A DNA stretch of 64,000 nucleotides, from contig CM060852.1 of assembly GCA_030737835.1 (NCBI GenBank), forward strand, positions 21,127,868-21,191,867, read 5' to 3'. Positions 35,561 through 48,429 of the stretch are shown in pieces (positions within the stretch are counted from its first letter, which is position 1; the number at the start of each line of letters is the position of its first letter). Position numbers and translations under genes: made by a program. Origin of the DNA: Acorus gramineus (Eukaryota; Streptophyta; Magnoliopsida; Acorales; Acoraceae). Under the pieces are notes generated by a model. It worked only from the letters and a program-made list of their open reading frames with translations. It was not told the origin of the DNA and did no database searches.

Positions 35561-37606
35561 AATATTATATATATCTATTAATTAATTTTTTATGTTATTC
35601 TCATTATGCTTATATTATTAATTTTATTTGTGAAATTTGCATTTATACCATTGAAAAAACATCTATTTGACCCCATTTAAAAAAGTAATTGCACATGTAT
35701 AAGTTAAACAATTTAATCGACACTCAAAAACTATTCAACACATGTCATAACTAATTAAAATTTTGTTGATGGTTCACACAACACATTTTCTAGGGGTTTG
35801 CATGCACAACGATCAAATTTTCTAGGGGTACACATGCAATTACCTTTTTAAGCAGGGTATAAAGCAAAATAGATGTTTTTCTAGGGGTATACATGCAATC
35901 ACAAATTTCAATGCCCCAATGGTCATAAAGGCATATTAGTCAATTCAGGTCATATTTAACACCATTATTTTGTACCCTCAAATTATTATATATATAATAT
36001 GTATATGTATATGTATTATATTTATTATTCTAAAAAATGATTGATCCCTTCTCATTCACCCGACCAATCAGCATAAACGAACTTCACTTGTGGATGTTCC
36101 ATACGAAGCTGTTTTGAGCAACTTATTGTGATACATCGACATGTCGTTATACCTCTTCAAACATCCTTTCAATGGATCATAGCCTGTCTCGTTTGGTTTG
36201 CTCAAAAGAGTCAGAGAAATAGCAGTGCATCCCAGTGGAATTATAGGTTTGGCACCACCATCTTCCTCGCGCCATGTCCGATCAGTACCCGAGAAATAGA
36301 TACATGAAGGTTGCGTTTGGATGTGTGCGCGTTTGATACGTTGAGATTCTTGAAATCTTATATTTTAAACTCGAATTTTTAAAAATGTTGTTTTGTTAAT
36401 TTTTCAATTGTTGGATTTATTTGCAATGAAAAACAAGATGATGGTTTGAAAAGTTGTATATGCTGAAAATGTGGTTAGATTCGCATTTTAGAATATTTGA
36501 TCTTTTTATAACGAAGTTGTCTAATATGTATAGATCCAAACAGGACGGAAAATTGATTAAATACTTTATTTAAAAACTCACAATCTGACTAAGAATAATC
36601 CTATTGGTGGATCAGAGAGATCAGATCAAATCATTGACTCGATTGATGTCAACAATTTTCTTGTCTAATGAATTGGTTGATCTTTTATTAGGATCATCAA
36701 TCAAACTCAGATAACCATTTAAATAAGAATAACTAATTTTTGACAGATCCTCTCTTTCCCTCTCTTGTGAAACTGCTTACCTCTTGAACTTTGAAGTGAC
36801 CTCTTTATTTATTAAAGAAATTTTTTTAAATTGATTTGTATTTTAATTTGATAATAAGTTCATTTAATTTTATGTAGTAAATAATGAGTTTTTTAATTTT
36901 CTTATTACATATATATAAATTATTGTCCTATTGTTCTCTGAATTTTCGTGATGTATCAATGAAAAAACTGAAAAGACTTCTACCAATACAACAAAATTTA
37001 AAATAATAAAAACAAAAAAAATGACCAAGGAATCTGAATTAATTTTAAACAATATTATCCTGTTGTTATATTGAATTCCTATTTAATATATTTATTGACA
37101 TATTTTTCCTTCTTATTTATTATACATTAATCTTTTCTGATTTTCATAAGTTTCAGGGTGTTATATTAATTTTGTTTCTAATATATAAATGTTAAAAGTG
37201 TATTATAGTAATTTATTATGGTTAGATTAATCACAAATCTAGTTAGTTTCAGTTACAATAAAAAATAAAATAAATATTATTTAATCTAATGGGATTTATA
37301 AATTTTACATGAATATTTTTCTATTTTCATAAGTTTACATAAAACTAAATCGATTTTTCACATAAATTTTTTCAATAATGATGAGTAGAACTAGAACAGA
37401 GTTGCAAAACCTTACCTTGGCAGCAGATGAAACAGTTTCAATGACTTTGGGCACAGTCTTCAGGATTTCTTCCAGGAAAAAGGTATGTTGTAATCGTTAC
37501 CGCCGATCTCGCCGAGCACGAACAGAGATTTGCTCATGTACTTTTTACAGTCTGCATATATAATAGGTTAATTGAGAAAGATTAGAGAAATAGTGTGTCA
37601 AATTAT

Positions 37607-38103
37607 TAGGGATAGCAAGGGTGGGTTGGGACGGATTTGGTTATTTTTAATCTCAAACCCGTTAATAAAATACCGTTCCAAACATCCCAAAACAGTCCCA
37701 ACGGGTTTTCAAAGAACCAAAATCCGTTTTGTCCCATCCCATTTAGAAGGAAACGAAATTAAGAATCTTAATTTTTTAAATATTTTATTATTCTTTTTCA
37801 GATTATAAACTAAATAATTATCTTATATAATATTGCTTGATACATGCTTAATTATTTTATCAACTATAATAATAATAATAATAATGGATTAGTTTTACTT
37901 ATGTATGATATTAATTTTAATGATACAAGTGATTTAAACGGTGTATAACGGGGTGGGACAAATTTTACCCTTAAATCCCAAATATGTTCTATACCTTTAT
38001 CGGGTTGAGACGGGTCGGGTTTGACATTTAGGAGATCAAACCTAGTCAGTATAGGGTTGGGTCAGGCAGGTTTCCCATTTACCCCACCATCCCACTACCA
38101 TTC
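37607..38103. mobile_element. DNA-transposon-like relic with GGGATRG/GGGTTGGG ends, intron 2 of pseudogene A
   Basis: The left end GGGATAGCAAGGGTGGG and the inverted right end TAGTGGGATGGTGGGG are similar, and both ends are rich in GGGACGG/CCCATCCC motifs. Pseudogene B lacks this segment at the same place. Confidence 0.4.
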
Positions 38104-38444
38104 GATGTCAACTTGGCATATATTATCTCACATATGTTTAACATGTTATTTATAACATATTCATTATAGAGATGGATTTAGGGTTAAATCTTAACACCTG
38201 TAAAACAATAAAGAGAACAAAACCACACAAGAGAATACACAGATTTAGACAAAATTGCCAACATTCACGGAAGAGAGAAAAAAATATTCACAGTTATCAA
38301 GTAAATAAATTATATTATAAAATCTCTCAGCTTCTCTCCCCTCCACACCAGCTATATTTGTCATGGAAAAACCCTATACACCGTTGCCTCTCACATAAAA
38401 ATTCTCTCTTAAATGAAACAATGAATAAGATTAAATAAATGTAG

Positions 38445-38945
38445 GGGGCCATATTTGAGCCCAATGACAATGCACCATGTCGCCATGACCCACGACCCAA
38501 GAAGCCCAAGATCCGCGAGTTCAGTTCGTCGGTCCACTCGCAACCGACGTCCAGAAGATTTCAAGTCAATGATGGAACCAAATCCCAACAAATATATGAT
38601 TTGGAGCAATCAATGTTAGATCCCCCAAATCTTATTCATATCAGAAAAATACCTGAGATCGAGGGATCTCTCCGTCAATCAAGGAGAGATCGACCATGGA
38701 TCTCAATCCCAGGGCGTCACTAGTTAACTATATAAATAGGGTACCAATTCTTTTTATTGAGGAATGTGAAAAATCCTTTTTTCCAACAAACCCTAGATTT
38801 CTAACTGGCTAATGTGGGTATCGAAGGGTCTTTTGCAGGTCACCCCCACCCTGTGTTTACAATGCTCGAGGTCTCGGATCGCCGGCAACCAGTACCTAGC
38901 AGTCGGATGAGAGCGGAACATGCATCTTACCTCCCAGATCCATTT
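38445..38945. mobile_element. About 500-bp insertion in intron 2 of pseudogene A, possibly LTR-derived
   Basis: The flanking intron aligns with pseudogene B (55690-56150), but this GC-richer segment has no counterpart there. It holds a TATATAAATAGGG promoter-like motif near 38732 and a short GTGGGTATCGAAGGGTC stretch, which fits a solo LTR. No second copy or target duplication was found. Confidence 0.45.
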
Positions 38946-40278
38946 CATTGATTTTGTTCCATCTAATAAATAAGGTAAAAAGTGAAACAAAATGATGAAA
39001 ATGCCCCTTCTCGATCTTAAAGATTCGTTAATAGGTTCATTCCTGCTAGAATGATAGACATCTCATAATATGAATCCATTAAACTCAGGACTAGTGTCGA
39101 AGGATTTGCTGTTTACTTGCCTTGTTCCACGCCGCAAAGTGAAGGCTTGAGGGTCTCGAACCATCGGAGCTGATTGCCCAACATGTTGTTTGATTTGAGT
39201 GCTGCCGTCGCTCCAGCGATGGCGAAATTAACGCCGCCTCGGAAGTCTGCGCCGTTGGGTCCAGCAAGATATGGTGGGAGGTATGGATGCCCAAATGCCT
39301 CCACTGAATATATGATCACACCAGCTTAACATTTCAGCATTAATTTGGTACACTATTGAGGCAAAGAACACATGCAAATCATAAAATTGTTGTGCGTGAC
39401 ATACAAATATTAAGCAATACATAAATTCTTATAATTATCACATCAAGAATATAAATATCAAATATATATTAAGTCATGCATGTTCTAAGATATGATAAAA
39501 ACATGAAATATCAAATGTACCTTTGCACTCCCAATGAAACATTTCAGATCCAATATTTTATAACAAATGAATTTGATTCCATTCATGCATGCATTATTAG
39601 GACATCTATATGTGAAAGTTAAACCTTCAAAATGCATGCAATAATATGGATCAGGTCACAATACATTATTATGTATTTTTGATCACCAAATTCCAACAAA
39701 AAATTCCATCCAAACCAAACCACCTTGTTGAGGGGGTAGAAAGGAATCTAGAGTACAAATACCAATTTATTTCAATTTATTCAAAATAGCTATATCCACC
39801 TATTAATTGCAAACGAACAAGGTTTTTTTATTCTACATTTATTTTTCTACCCAAACATGAATTTAATTTGCGATGTATTTTGTCTAAGTTTACATATAAA
39901 AAAAAAGTAAAGAAATTTGAATAAAAGGAATACTAATTAAAAATATCATTTAATTAATACTTTGATCATTTTTTTTATTATGGAAAGTGACAAAAAATAG
40001 AAAAAAAAAATCTTTCTAAGAAAATCGATGATCACTCGACCATCAGATCAACGACCGGTGGGATGCTTGAAGTACATTTCTCCGTAAGGGAATCGGTCGA
40101 TGCGGCCAATCACGGGGGTAAAATTCATACGAATAAGATTTCCAGTATCAGATAGCGAGTCGCCAAAGTTGAATACCGCCGGGAAAGGATGAGAGACACC
40201 GATGCAGAAAAAGCTGCATATCAAGATATTGAGGTAGAGAAGACCATGGGGCTTGAGAGAGGGAGGAGTGGATGCCAT

Positions 40279-40324
40279 TGCATGTATGTGGTGATTTTGG
40301 TGTGCAAAATATGCGCTTTGGACT

Positions 40325-40405
<81 letters not shown>

Positions 40406-40898
40406 AGGTGAGAATCTGCTTGCAAGGGTTTATATGGGAGCTTATTGTTTATCTGAAATGTATGAATAATGATACACTGAGTCCAATATTTTAGACAATT
40501 TTTTCACCCTAATATGCACCCCAAATAAAGTCCCAATTCCTATTGCTCTGTTTTTGAAAAGTACGTATTATATATCTCTCTTTCTTAATATATCATCTGA
40601 TCACACTCTCATCTATTAAAAGATTATTTGTATCTACACTGAATTAATTTTTTTTTTTTTGAGTAAATGAGTTATATATCTAAACATACCGATGTATTAA
40701 GATATATATTCAATACTATACATGATCCATTGACTAAATGAGTATATATATTGTCTTATTTTTTGGCCAGCATGTACCACTGCTAATTGTTTCTTTCAAT
40801 TCACGTCATTCTCTGAAGGTTCTGCAAGTTGTACTTTTATATGAAATATAGATCAGGCATAGTACTATTGAGGTTTTTTTTTTTTTTTTTACCTCCGA
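40279..40898. other. Promoter region of pseudogene A and AT-rich flank
   Basis: Sequence up to 40520 corresponds to the region upstream of the intact GDSL gene. The rest is AT-rich with no feature seen. Confidence 0.4.
40327..40402. repeat. (AT)18(AG)20 compound microsatellite at the pseudogene A TATA position
   Basis: AT units run 40327-40362 and AG units 40363-40402. On the minus strand it precedes TTGAGTCCAAAGCGCA, the same context that follows the TATA box of the intact gene. Confidence 0.9.
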
Positions 40899-42492
40899 GG
40901 GAATTGTCCAAGTGCCCCTGGATCAAACCCTTCATTTTTTTCATTTTCCTTGACTTGAGATTTTTTTTTATCCCTACTTTTTTGTCCTCTTTTTTCTGTG
41001 CCCCTATTTTTTTATTTTTTTTATATACCCCATCTATCCCTTCACAAAAAGACAAAAAAATCACATGCCCCTCTCTTCTTCTTCCTCCCCCAGAAAACTC
41101 ATTTTTTTTATCTTCCTTTCTCTTCTCTTCTTCTTCTTCTTCCTCCCACACGAGTGCTCACCGATCTTCACCACCGCCGCTCACTGATCTCCCAACGGCA
41201 AAGTTTCCACCACCCGATCACACCGCTCGATCTCACCGTCTGATTACCGAACGATCCCTGGCCGATCCAACTCTCCCATGTCTTCACTACCTACCGTTTG
41301 TAAATACAAAGATTACACATGTGGAAAATGTTGGAGAATGTAATGAGTTTTAGATTTTCATTATGGAGTTGTGTTCAAGATGGAAGTTAGATCCACAACA
41401 AACCATGATGAAATACTCTATTCCCGGTTGCGATAAAAAAGTTCGCGACAGTAATTGATTACTGCGATATCAGGCAGATGGTTCAGCTGCATTTTCACTT
41501 CAATGCAAAGCTCATACATATTTATCTTCAAAATTCCATCACTATGGGTATGTATCTATTTCTGCAAACCCTATCGTATATTTTGTAACTGAGTACGTGA
41601 AAACTGTAATTTATAAATATTTTTCCAATTCATGTATATTTTTCACATTAGATTTTGTATGCATGCTTAGGTCACTACAAGAAATGCAAGCATTAGCTGC
41701 GAAATGTTTCGTAGCAAAATCCCCATATTTCGTAGCTAATAACCTTTCTCGACGAACTATGTTCGTTGCAATTATCATTGCAAAAGCCTCGTATCAGAAT
41801 ACATTTTGCTATGAAATTTTTTTTCGTAGCATAAGGAACTCTATTGCTACGAATACGATATCGTAGCAAAATGTATTTGCTACAAATATATTTCGTACAA
41901 AAGGTGGTATTTGCTACAAATTGATTTCGTAGCCAAAGAATAGCATTTGCTACGAAAACAATTTCGCAGCTGAAACTCGACTTTTGCTACAACATTTATT
42001 TCGTAGCAATATATTACCTTTTGCTACGAATTTATTCCGTTGCAAAAAGATTCTTTTTGCTACGAAATGTTGTTCGTAGCAAAAAGATTCGTTTAGCTAC
42101 GAAATATTGTTTGTAGCAAAAAGAACTCCTTAGCTGCGAAAAGATGTTATCGTAGCAAAATAGACGTTTTCGCTACGAAATAATTTCGCAGCTAAAAGTA
42201 TATCAAGTGAATAAAAAAAACAGAAAGACCTTTCCCTACGAAATATTTCGCAGGAAAAAGTCATATTTTTCAAAATCATTTTTTTTTATTTTTTAGCTAA
42301 AAAAATATAAGCTGCATTAAATAAACATCTAATTATGATAATAATAATAAAACCATCCAAGTTTTAATTAAAACTAATTGTGTAAATTACAAAAAGTTCT
42401 AATATAAGTCAAAAGAAAATACAACAAAAGTAGACATCTCATAGACAAAGTTATAATATAAGTCAAAAGAAAATACAACAAAAGGAGACATC

Positions 42493-42942
42493 TCATGGAT
42501 CTGATGGGGGCAAGGGAGGATCTCTAGAAGACTCAGATGTTGTTGCTTCTAATCCAGGCTGCTGAGGAACTGCAGGCATTTGAGGTTGGGGACTGAGGTT
42601 GTTGAGGACGCCTAATTCAGGAAACCTTTGTAGCAACGCACTCATCACCGGTTGCATGGTAGATATGTACTCCTGCTGAGTCTCTAGCTGTACTCGCTGA
42701 GTCTCCAACTGATCTCGCTGAGTCTCCAACTCATCTCGCAACTTCTCCAACTCATCAGCCGCAGGAGATTCCTTGTTGGTTCCACTACACTGACCAAAAG
42801 TGGCAGGGCGTGGCCCCCAACCTAATCCACGTAGGTATCCTGACCGATGCCCTAGGACCTGTTGCGTGATCTCCATCTCACTGAATGATGCTGGATCCCC
42901 CTCGACAGTAGACTGAGATTGTGACTGTCGCCGCTCCTCCAT
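42493..42942 (-). pseudogene. Last exon of En/Spm ORF1 (Ptta/En/Spm plant transposase family) in CACTA 1
   Basis: The 149-residue frame has SFSEMEITQQVLGHRSGYLR and GLGWGPRP, the C-terminal signature of PF03004-type proteins, followed by a coiled-coil-like ELEKLRDELETQRDQLETQ repeat and a Pro/Gln-rich end. Family proteins are several times longer, so this is a fragment; the preceding exons are gone. Confidence 0.8.
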
Positions 42943-43209
42943 CTCTAGCTACAAAATAGAATTGAATCCCAAAAATATTTTCAACAGACACCTATAAAAG
43001 ATCAAGTATGTTTTCTGTAATTCTACATTAGTACCCATGCATTTTATATTCTATCTGAGTTATATCTTTTAATAAGCTAAATGGTTAGCAAGCATTTTCT
43101 TTTTCTTTTTCAATCCAATTTGTTGCTGAGTCTAAATTTCATGATGTTTGAGAACTGCTGCTTGTATTAATTCCCATCTGTCACCCTTAAGGTAATGACC
43201 ACTTTTTTA

Positions 43210-43480
43210 AGTACTCTTTTTCCAACATTGCTTCTCTATTCAAACTGCAATGATAAATCAATGGAATCTATAAGCATAATTTTCTTAAATAAAAATATCA
43301 GATGCTTTTTCAAACATTACTTCTCTATTCAAACCGCAATGATAAACCAATGGGATCTATGAGCATAATTTTCTTAAATAAAAATATCGGATGCTTTTTC
43401 CAACATTACTTCTCTATTCAAACTGCAATGATAATCAATGGAATCTATAAGCAAAATTTTCTTAAATAAAGACAGCTCAG
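43210..43480. repeat. 89-bp tandem repeat, three copies, inside CACTA 1
   Basis: AACATTRCTTCTCTATTCAA recurs at 43224, 43313 and 43402, each followed by GCAATGATAAATCAATGG-type sequence. Confidence 0.85.
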
Positions 43481-44169
43481 TAAAGTACAAAATTAAGTTG
43501 TTATCACTATCATATCATCTTATAATTGCACTAAATTAAGTATAGCACATTTTTTAGTGTGGTTCAACAGCCATAAATAGTCAACCCCAATTGTCCCATT
43601 TTTTATACTAGGCTTGTATAATTAGAATCCTTCACTAAATTTTTAATCAGGCTTGTATAAAGGACCTCTTTAAAAAGTCGTTTTGAAGGTTCAATGATTT
43701 TTTAAATAATTCGATCATTTTCAAGACTATATATTTTAGTGGTAGTTTTAGAAGATCACTGGATATTAAAGATATTAATCCTATTTTTATTTGACTAAGT
43801 GATTTGGATAATATCAAGAATAAATTCAAATTAAAGATAAAATTTAAATAGATTTATATATATCATAAAAAATCTTATGAATCAAATCATATCATATTCA
43901 AATTTAAACCCAAAATCTTATCAATTTTACTACTATAATTTCGTTAAAGTTTCCCACGGGATCAGGATTACAAATTAATATTTAAATTAAATATAAAATT
44001 GAAATAGAATTCGTATATTTTAGTTATATCTATAAAGTATTGTGAATAAAATCATATCGCATCATATACTTTATTAACATGAGCATATGCTCCAATTTTC
44101 AAATCATTCTGATATCGTCTTGGGGGTCTAATCGACAGTTGAAAGTTAACATTACTATTTTTGACAGTT

Positions 44170-44590
44170 TTGAGTTTGTTAGGATTTTACTATATTTAGA
44201 TTTGAATTTCAAATAATGATTTGAATTCGAATTTAAATATTAGTAGGGATTAGATAAGGATGTAGTTATTATTTTTAGTTTAGATTGGAATAATCAATTG
44301 AGATCCTAATTCTCTTCTATAAATAGGCATGTAAAATCATTTGATTATTCAGATTATTGATTAATAGAATTTATTTATCTTCTCTACTGTGTTTGGTTAT
44401 CCTATGAGGATTATGAAATACATAGAATTTCCAATTATCTGGCATTTCTAGAAAAATCAACATATATTTGAAGCCCAACGTCTCTGGTATTCTACTTGAA
44501 GAATCAACAGCGTCGTTGGAGACTGCGAATTCGTACCTTCAATCAAATTAGCAGAAGAGCGTATTCGTACGCTGCATTATTTCCCCAATT
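44170..44590 (+). mobile_element. Possible solo-LTR relic inside CACTA 1
   Basis: It begins TGTTAGGATTTTACT and has TTCTATAAATAGGCATG near 44320-44336, an LTR-like promoter. The 3' limit and target duplication were not found. Confidence 0.3.
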
Positions 44591-45640
44591 TAAAAAATAC
44601 AAATCACAATTACCAATAAATAAATAAAAATTTGGTTTGGGCTTTGGGTTTGGCTTTATATGAATTTTTGTTATATATTGTTTGTGCTTGCTCCTGATAG
44701 AACATTATATATATAATGATAATTAATATATCTAATGTGACATTGGGCTCATTAAATACAAGAATAAACGAATTGTATGTAATGTCAAAATGAATATACT
44801 CAACTTTGATATCAACAAACCTTAATCAATTACCTAATGTCATATAGAAAGGAGTTCATCAAGCACATGTGTGATCCAAATTAAAATGTTCTTTCGAATA
44901 TTCCATTACAAACATAATTAATATATCAAAACATATATATCAATAATATATTAATTTTTATCCATTCTTTCTGCTTATACATACCTAAATAAAGAAAAAT
45001 ATATATAAAAAAATGACCACATTCTTTGTCTAATATAATAAATAATGTTTTAATTTTATTATTTATGTCCCAAACCCAAATTATAGAAAGAATTTATAGC
45101 TAAAAGGATCTCAGTCCAATAGTGATGCAGTGTATTTTGATTTCATAACAAATTAAATCTTTTGAAAATTCTTAAATATTTTGCAACGAAATTAATTTTT
45201 TTGCAGCCAAAAGTCACTTTTTCGCAGCTAAAAGTATGTTTTTTCCTCCGAAAATGTACACATAGCCAAAAGATAAATATTTAGCTATGAAATATAATTT
45301 CGTAGCAAAAAAACTATAAATATTGCTACAAAATGGCAAACAGTAGTTACAAAATCAAACCTTTTGCTGCGAAATAATTATTCGCTGCTAAAGGTTAACT
45401 CTTTTGCTACACAAATGAAATTTCGCTAGAAAACATTAACACTATTTGCTACGAATAATTATTTCGCAGGTAAAAGTCACTTTTAGCTATGAAATAATCT
45501 TTCGCAGCTAAAACTTCGTAGCTAATGATCAAATTTGTTGTAGTGGGTATTGTAACTTCTATTGTCATGTTTTGCGTATTAGAGATTCAAGAATTAATGA
45601 AACACCAATAAAATTCAAATTACATGTGTACTTTATGACA

Positions 45641-47081
45641 TTATAAGAGCCACACATACCTACGTTTTTGCTTGGGGCAGTTCATTTTAAATTTCGCGTT
45701 CCAATATGCATTATGAAGACGTTTGATGCTCTTGGCAAAGTACTTCTTAATGCATTTTCTCCAATCAAATACACCTTTCTTGTAATGAACTAGAGATAAC
45801 GAGTTGTAGAAGTGGAAGGTTTCATTCATAAGGTCCAACACCAACAAATGTAAATGATGATCATTATTGAGGACCATAAAATATATGTCCACATCAGTAA
45901 TAATATCATCCCTACACTCACTCATGTACTGGAACATCACAACCATTTGATTTGCCTCTGGAGCTTGCATAGAGAGGCTCTAAAATTTGAAGATCAAGCA
46001 TACAATCAATGATAAATATGCAAATTATGCGTACATAACTGAACAATTGTCACACACATTATTTATATTTATAATTATATGTATTGTATCTGTATCTGTA
46101 ACTAATGAGAATATGCTTGTAAATAAATGTATTATTTATGTAACTATATTTTTTTCTGTATCTACATATTTTGGCTCTATAAGTACATATATTGTTTATG
46201 TAACTATATATTGCTGTTAAAAGTAAATGTAATGATTCTGTAAATACATATATTGTTTCTGTAAGACAAACAACTAATTGCACTAAAACAAATTATCAGT
46301 ACAAAATGATTCCCAAACAAGCAAGCCATGTGGACTTTGGGGTTCTCATTGATCCTCGCCTCTAGTAAGTCGAAGAACGCATCGATGATGTACCCCTCAG
46401 TCATTCCCCCATCAAAAAAACATATCGTGGATGTGAATCCTAATGACATCTATGTTTTTGTGTGTTCTCAACACTACTTAATATATGATGGAGAATTTAA
46501 AAAATTTTCAATATGCAACTTGTCATCTTTCGACAACAAATCACGCCCAACATAATCTCTTCCAACTTCAATGAACCCAGCCTCTCCAAGTCCAACAAAA
46601 TCACTATCCTTCAAAGAATCATCATCAATATTGCACACAACGTGGGGGTTTGATTCACTATACAGTTGACAAAACACAAATACAATACATATTGATTACA
46701 GATTGACAAATCAAAGCATATACAAGTATGTAATATACATGAATATGAACTACATTTACAAAAATATTATACCAAAATATAGAAGGTATATATATGATTA
46801 CAAAATTTAACATGTAATGTACAATCATCCCACGTGGCCTCTAGATCCTCCACGTATCTGACCAAGTTGGAGGGACATGCGTACCCTTTGTTGGATAGCA
46901 GAAAAGTGGAATACATGTGGAGTATCAAGATCCGCCAAAGTCTTCGATGTCCTCCCCCTCCTTCGACGAAAAGAGCTCTTTCAGCTTCGACCGAGTTATA
47001 TAATTCTCTCGCACACAACGAACAAAACCATATATATATATCACTAGCTAATGACATTACCAAATTTATATAAGTGAACAA
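45641..47081 (-). pseudogene. Ulp1-like (peptidase C48) transposon-borne pseudogene
   Basis: Minus-strand pieces in order: 47081-46767 (NKGYACPSNLVRYVEDLEAT), 46677-46474, 46449-46204 (TEGYIIDAFFDLLEARINE) and 45970-45641 (HHLHLLVLDLMNETFHFYNS then CPKQ). The last piece fits the Ulp1 core around the catalytic His; the usual Asp of the Y-D-S motif is Asn here. The frame stops at CPKQ, just before the expected Cys motif, 96 bp short of the CACTA insertion. No DCG-type Cys motif was found on either side of the insertion. The exon joins are not certain. Confidence 0.6.
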
Positions 47082-48112
47082 CTATAAATTGTAAATCAAT
47101 CATTTATATAAGTGAACAACTACAAAAAGTAAACTATGGTGTATGAACACTAAACAAGAAAGTATGTTAGTTGCCTTCTTTAAATTTTTTTATAAATCAT
47201 TCTCAAGTGATTTACACTCAAAACATGAATAATTACATAAACTATTAAATACAGAAACACAAAAAGAAAGATAAGAGTTATAGACACAAGAGGAAAAATA
47301 TGGAGTGACTGACAAATTATTTAAAGATTGGTCAAGTGGTATTAGAAAATTATTTAAATAACCATATTCATCTCCTTTGTATATATATACAGGAAATTAG
47401 TACACAAAAATCTAATGAGGCTCTTACACTGAGTGAATAACTATTTACAAATTTTTTAAAAAATATTACAGAAATAGAATAACTACTAACAGAATAGTAC
47501 AAAACCACCAATTACAAAATACTATTATAAATGAACAGCTATAGAAAGGAAACTACACTTATATATAATTTATATTCACTTGAAAAGTTTAATAGTTGTC
47601 ATCTCTTAAAAAATTTCTAAATTATACAATCAAAATAGGAGTACTTACACTAAACAGGAAAGTAAGAAGTGATTGACAAATTATTTACATTGAAAAATTA
47701 TTTAAATTATCATATTCAAATATATATCCATGACATTAGTACACAAAAATCTAATTAGCATATACAATGAATAATCAGCTACAGATTTAGAATAACACAA
47801 TACAGAAATTGAAAAGACAATTACAGAATATGACAAACCACTTACATAATAATACAATAAATGAACAACTATAGAAAGAAAACGCAACGGAGAAGGTGGC
47901 TGAAGAGGTGCAATGGAGAAGATGCCTAGAGAGATGCAATGAAGCAGTGTAGTGGCCAGAAAGGAAAAGATGGAGGTCACTGATTGTGGGTATTGGGTTT
48001 CAATGAAAGGGGATGAGAGGGATTTATAGTATGAGAGGGTTTGTGGAATGAGAGGGTGAGACGTCTCCGTTTATGAATGAGTGGGTGGTATGAGAGGGTG
48101 AGACGTCTCAGT
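47082..48112. other. Interior of the Mutator-like element, right part
   Basis: AT-rich with repeated TGAACAACTA / TACAGAAAT phrases; GAGAGGGTGAGACGTCTC occurs twice near 48044-48112. No coding frame recognised. Confidence 0.35.
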
Positions 48113-48429
48113 TTATGAATGAGTGGTTTCGTCACTGCAGTGGCCACCGAAAAACAAGGGAAACAAAAGGGGGGTTGCTGAATCGATTTGGTGATTTAGG
48201 GGGGGGGGAGGGAGGTAAGAGGTTTTGGGGGGGAGTTTGGTTGATTTGGGGGAGAAATGGGAGAGAAGGGTAGAAATGGAAGGAAAATATGAGTTGGCTG
48301 TGAGGTGGCAACAGCAGGGGCACAGAAAAAAGGGACAAAAAAGCAGGGGCAAAAAAAAAAAATTTCCCCAAGTCAAGGAAGACGGAAAAAATAAAAGGTT
48401 TAGTCTAGGGGCATTTGGACAATTCCCCC

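Larger units (their letters stand above)
34123..40278 (-). pseudogene. GDSL esterase pseudogene A (five exons, disabled)
   Basis: All five exons can be placed: 40278-40017, 39303-39121, 37551-37416, 36288-36070 and 34346-34123. Lesions: a TGA in place of Phe after PTGR in exon 1 and loss of the exon 1 donor; about 16 bp missing from exon 3 after GGNDYN; exon 4 acceptor AG changed to GG; an extra TA in exon 4 after VVPNL that shifts frame; a 12-bp deletion further on; and divergence at the exon 4 end. Exon 2 is 33 nt shorter but open, and exon 5 (GFTESLKACCGGEG...) is intact with DWDGIHLT. It is parallel to pseudogene B and opposite to the intact gene. Confidence 0.9.
41673..45545 (-). mobile_element. 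CACTA (En/Spm) element 1, internally deleted
   Basis: The ends are CACTACAAGAAATGCAAGCA and, inverted, CACTACAACAAATTTGATCA, followed by a shared CATTAGCT.CGAA; GGT flanks both sides (41670-41672, 45546-45548), the 3-bp duplication expected. Subterminal regions (41690-42260 and 45180-45530) carry many TTTCGTAGCAAAA / TTTGCTACGAAA repeats in both directions, the usual transposase-binding arrays. The interior keeps one exon of the first En/Spm ORF but no TNP2-type transposase, so it is non-autonomous. Confidence 0.92.
40899..48429 (-). mobile_element. Mutator-like element with long terminal inverted repeats and Ulp1-like remains
   Basis: The left end from about 40899 (GGGAATTGTCCAAGTGCCCC) and the reverse complement of the right end at 48429 (GGGGAATTGTCCAAATGCCC) match over 100 bp or more, including TCCTTGACTTG and TTTTTTCTGTGCCCCT blocks. 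Minus-strand Ulp1-protease-like remains lie at 45641-47081. Without the nested CACTA element it is about 3.66 kb. Ulp1-carrying Mutator-like elements are known in plants. No MURA-type transposase was seen and the target duplication could not be fixed because the flanks are T-rich. Confidence 0.7.

Noticed and set aside
40829..41353. 174-residue Phe/Ser/Pro-rich frame
   Set aside because: It covers the T/C-rich terminal inverted repeat of the Mutator-like element.
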